Positions 4,073 through 5,914 of a stretch of DNA of 5,914 nucleotides are shown here, one piece after another (position 1 is the first letter of the stretch; each line of letters opens with the position of its first letter). The notes under the pieces were generated by a model. That model made no database searches. It worked only from the letters and a program-made list of their open reading frames with translations, and had not been told where the DNA came from. The translations under genes and the position numbers were made by a program. The stretch is taken from the NCBI GenBank assembly GCA_937858165.1, contig CALLZA010000936.1:1-5914 (forward strand), given 5' to 3'. The DNA is from an uncultured Ardenticatenia bacterium. GTDB lineage: Bacteria; Chloroflexota; Anaerolineae; Promineifilales; Promineifilaceae.

Positions 4073-5701
4073 ATGTTTCGCAGAGGTCTGTCCCTTTTTC
4101 TCGGTCTAACTGTTATCGTGTTCTTTCTGGCCGCCTGCCGCGGGCGCGGCGAGGAGGTGGCCCTGCCGACGCCGGTGGAGACGGACGCGGGCGTCACGTT
4201 CGTGCCGCCCGACGACGCGACGGCCATCGCCGCCACGGCCACCCTGGCGGCCACGTCAACGGCGGCCACGGCCGTCCCCCTGCCCACCAGCAGCGCGACG
4301 CCGCTGGCGATCACCGCCGCCCCCTCGGCCACGGTTGCCGGGGCGGCGACAGCCGCACCAGCGACGGCTGTCCCACCCACGGTCAACCCCGGCCCGCCGC
4401 CGGGCGGCTCGGGGCGGATCAACTTCGCCCCCGGGGCCACGTCGGCCGTGGTCAGCAGCGCGCTGGCCGCCGGCGGCGACGGCGACACGTGGCTGCTGCG
4501 CGTCAGCGCCGGGCAGGTGATCACCGTCCAGACCATCGCCAACCCGGCGGGGCAGATGAACGTCCAACTGCTGGACGGGAGCGGCGGCGTGCTGGCGAGC
4601 AACCCGGACACGGTCGGCATCTCGTCGGCCCTGCCCTTCACCGGCGACTACCAGATCAATCTGGCCACGGCTTCGGGCGCGCCGGCCGTGGCCTACACGC
4701 TGCAAGTGATCATCCCCGCCGCCGGTGGCCCGGTGACGCCGCAGCGCATCCAGTTCGCCCCCGGCCAGTCGTCGGCCCAGGTGCAGGATTCGCTGGCCGC
4801 GGGCGGCGATCTGAACAGCTACGTCGTCAACGTGGCCGCGGGGCAGACGATCCAGGTCGGGGTATTTGCCAGCCCACCGGCGGCGACCAACATCTACATC
4901 CGCAATGCGGCCGGCCAACTCATCAGCAGCGGCACGGACATGTCCGGCGCATCGACCACGGCGACGACGGCGGGCGACTACTTCATCGACGTCAGCAACT
5001 TCAACGCCGCGCCGGCCGTCAGCTACACCCTGACGGTCACCGTGCCGCCGCTGAACCCGCCGCCCGCGCCGACGCGGATCAGCTTTGGGCCGGGACAGAG
5101 CAGCGCCCAACTCAACGGCACGTTGCCGGCCGGCGGCGCGGCGACTTACGTCATTGCCATCGCCGCCGGGCAGACGCTCATCACCGACCTGAACGACAAC
5201 CCGCCGGGCAACGTCCAGATCGGCATCAGCGACCCGGCCGGCAACCCGATCAACTTCGGTCGCGCGCCGACGAGCCTGGGGTCGGCGGCCGTCACGACCG
5301 GCGACTACACCATCGCCCTGAGCACGACGGCCGGGCCGGTCAGCTATTCGCTGGTGGTCAACGTGCCGCCGCTGCCGGCGGGCAACGCCACGCGCATCGA
5401 GTTCGGGCCGGGGGCCACGTCGGCCACGGTCCAGGGCGATTTGCCGTTCGGCGGCGACCAGGACACATGGCTCATCCGCGGCCTGGCCGGGCAGGTGTTG
5501 AACGTGTCGGTCGGCGTGGTCGAGGCGACGGGCTGGACGCGGGTCTACGTCTATGACGCCGCCGGGCAGATCATCGCCCTGGGCACGGACATTACCGGGG
5601 CCCAAGCGCCGCTGAACGCGACGGGCGACTATCGCATCGTCATCGTCAGCGACGCGGCGGCGGGGCCGCTGTCGTATTCGTTGACGGCGGAGATACCGTA
5701 A
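4073..5701 (+). CDS. Secreted lipoprotein with four tandem PPC-like beta-sandwich repeats
   Basis: The 542-residue protein starts with a lipoprotein signal peptide: basic MFRRG, a hydrophobic core, then the lipobox L19-A20-A21-C22. Lipidation at C22 would anchor it outside the membrane. Residues 23-114 are a Thr/Ala/Pro-rich spacer. Four repeats follow at about 115-224, 225-334, 335-440 and 441-542. Each opens with RI-x-F-x-PG-x-x-SA, then L-x-x-GG, an AGQ turn (LAGQ in repeat 4), a D/N-x-G hairpin, GDY and a final Y-x-L strand. This pattern resembles the bacterial pre-peptidase C-terminal (PPC) domain, usually attached to secreted proteases. No peptidase or other catalytic domain is present, so a binding, adhesive or scaffolding role is the likeliest. 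The gene has its own ribosome binding site and candidate promoter, and hairpins border both ends. Confidence 0.85.
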   Translation: MFRRGLSLFLGLTVIVFFLAACRGRGEEVALPTPVETDAGVTFVPPDDATAIAATATLAATSTAATAVPLPTSSATPLAITAAPSATVAGAATAAPATAVPPTVNPGPPPGGSGRINFAPGATSAVVSSALAAGGDGDTWLLRVSAGQVITVQTIANPAGQMNVQLLDGSGGVLASNPDTVGISSALPFTGDYQINLATASGAPAVAYTLQVIIPAAGGPVTPQRIQFAPGQSSAQVQDSLAAGGDLNSYVVNVAAGQTIQVGVFASPPAATNIYIRNAAGQLISSGTDMSGASTTATTAGDYFIDVSNFNAAPAVSYTLTVTVPPLNPPPAPTRISFGPGQSSAQLNGTLPAGGAATYVIAIAAGQTLITDLNDNPPGNVQIGISDPAGNPINFGRAPTSLGSAAVTTGDYTIALSTTAGPVSYSLVVNVPPLPAGNATRIEFGPGATSATVQGDLPFGGDQDTWLIRGLAGQVLNVSVGVVEATGWTRVYVYDAAGQIIALGTDITGAQAPLNATGDYRIVIVSDAAAGPLSYSLTAEIP

Positions 5702-5711
5702 AGAGAGGGGC

Positions 5712-5761
5712 TAGGGAGTAGAGATTAGGAAGACGCGATCTTCGCTAATCCCTACTCCCTA
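5712..5761. terminator. Imperfect hairpin between convergent genes, possible bidirectional terminator
   Basis: The left arm from 5712 (TAGGGAGTAGAGATTAGGAA...) pairs with the right arm ending at 5761. There are 21-22 base pairs, one A-C mismatch (5722/5751), one bulged G (5744) and a 5-nt loop CGCGA (5734-5738). It lies 10 bp after the lipoprotein stop and 4 bp beyond the histidine kinase stop on the other strand, so it could end both transcripts. No clear T-run follows on either side, so an intrinsic terminator is likely but not certain. CTACTCC-type words repeat again just to the right (5761-5768). Confidence 0.6.
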
Positions 5762-5765
5762 CTCC

Positions 5766-5914
5766 CTACAGTTTCCCGACGATGCGCGTCCCCCCCGCCG
5801 GCCCGCTGGCGATGGTCAGCAGGCCGCCGCCCCGCTCGACGCGTTCCCGCATCGACTTGAGTCCCAGGTGGCCGGGAAACTCCTGGGCCCTGTCGCACCC
5901 CTTGCCGTTGTCGC
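5766..5914 (-). CDS. Sensor histidine kinase, C-terminal fragment (HATPase_c domain), 5' part outside the window
   Basis: Forty-eight codons are visible on the minus strand, ending at TAG (5766-5768). The peptide reads DNGKGCDRAQ, then PGHLGLKSMRERVER, then GGGLLTIASGPAGGTRIVGKL. DNGKG is the G1 box and GHLGL plus MRER the G2 region of the HATPase_c ATP-binding domain. GHLGLxxMRER followed by a GG-x-L-x-I-x-S-x-P-x-GGT tail is typical of NarX/DegS-type (HisKA_3) sensor kinases, whose partners are LuxR-family response regulators. The residue after G1 is Cys rather than the usual Phe. The protein would phosphorylate a response regulator in the cytoplasm; its sensor domain, phosphoacceptor histidine and partner lie beyond the window. 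The gene is convergent with the lipoprotein gene. Confidence 0.88.
   Translation of the reverse strand, partial: DNGKGCDRAQEFPGHLGLKSMRERVERGGGLLTIASGPAGGTRIVGKL

Noticed and set aside
4256..5605. Long open frames on the minus strand and other + frames across the lipoprotein gene
   Set aside because: The proteins are highly Arg/Gly-rich low-complexity sequences caused by GC-rich codon structure, with no start signals. The frame with signal peptide and four regular repeats is the real one.
4073..5701. Secreted protease, suggested by the PPC-like domains
   Set aside because: No peptidase domain or catalytic triad context is present anywhere in the mature protein.

Overview
ORGANISM: The window is high-GC bacterial chromosomal DNA and probably comes from the Chloroflexota (Anaerolineae-like). 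Three things suggest this. Two membrane or surface proteins carry Thr/Ala/Pro-rich spacers with words such as TATPDIAATLTAA, which I associate with this phylum. There is a eukaryote-like kinase fused to an extracellular beta-rich domain. The intergenic spaces hold word-repeat palindromes. No rRNA gene or other firm taxonomic marker is present, so the assignment is an inference. LAYOUT: (1) 1-288 is a non-coding leader with a weak candidate promoter and a 16-bp perfect palindrome. (2) 289-1869 (+) encodes a membrane-anchored Ser/Thr-kinase-like protein that has lost the catalytic HRD motif and is a likely pseudokinase. (3) 1863-2570 (-) encodes a HAD-superfamily hydrolase, convergent with the pseudokinase gene and overlapping it by 7 bp. 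(4) 2571-2803 is a divergent intergenic region packed with six GTGC-N3-GCAC palindromes. They form two REP-like hairpins and a 16-bp tandem duplication, between two candidate extended -10 promoters. (5) 2804-3898 (+) encodes a protein resembling bacterial archaeo-eukaryotic release factors (baeRF/eRF1-like) with a non-canonical GGQ region. (6) 3904-3970 is a perfect 62-bp palindrome followed by a T-run. (7) 4073-5701 (+) encodes a lipoprotein with four tandem PPC-like beta-sandwich repeats. (8) 5712-5761 is an imperfect hairpin between convergent genes. (9) 5766-5914 (-) is the 3' end of a sensor histidine kinase carrying the ATP-binding G1 and G2 boxes; it runs off the window edge. HOW THE GENES RELATE: The genes do not form one operon. 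The pseudokinase, the lipoprotein and the histidine kinase suggest an envelope or signalling neighbourhood. The HAD and baeRF-like genes are divergently transcribed and may share control through the palindrome array. I see no mobile element, phage, CRISPR array, tRNA or rRNA. The points most worth following are the pseudokinase, the palindrome array in the divergent promoter region, and the altered GGQ loop of the baeRF-like protein.
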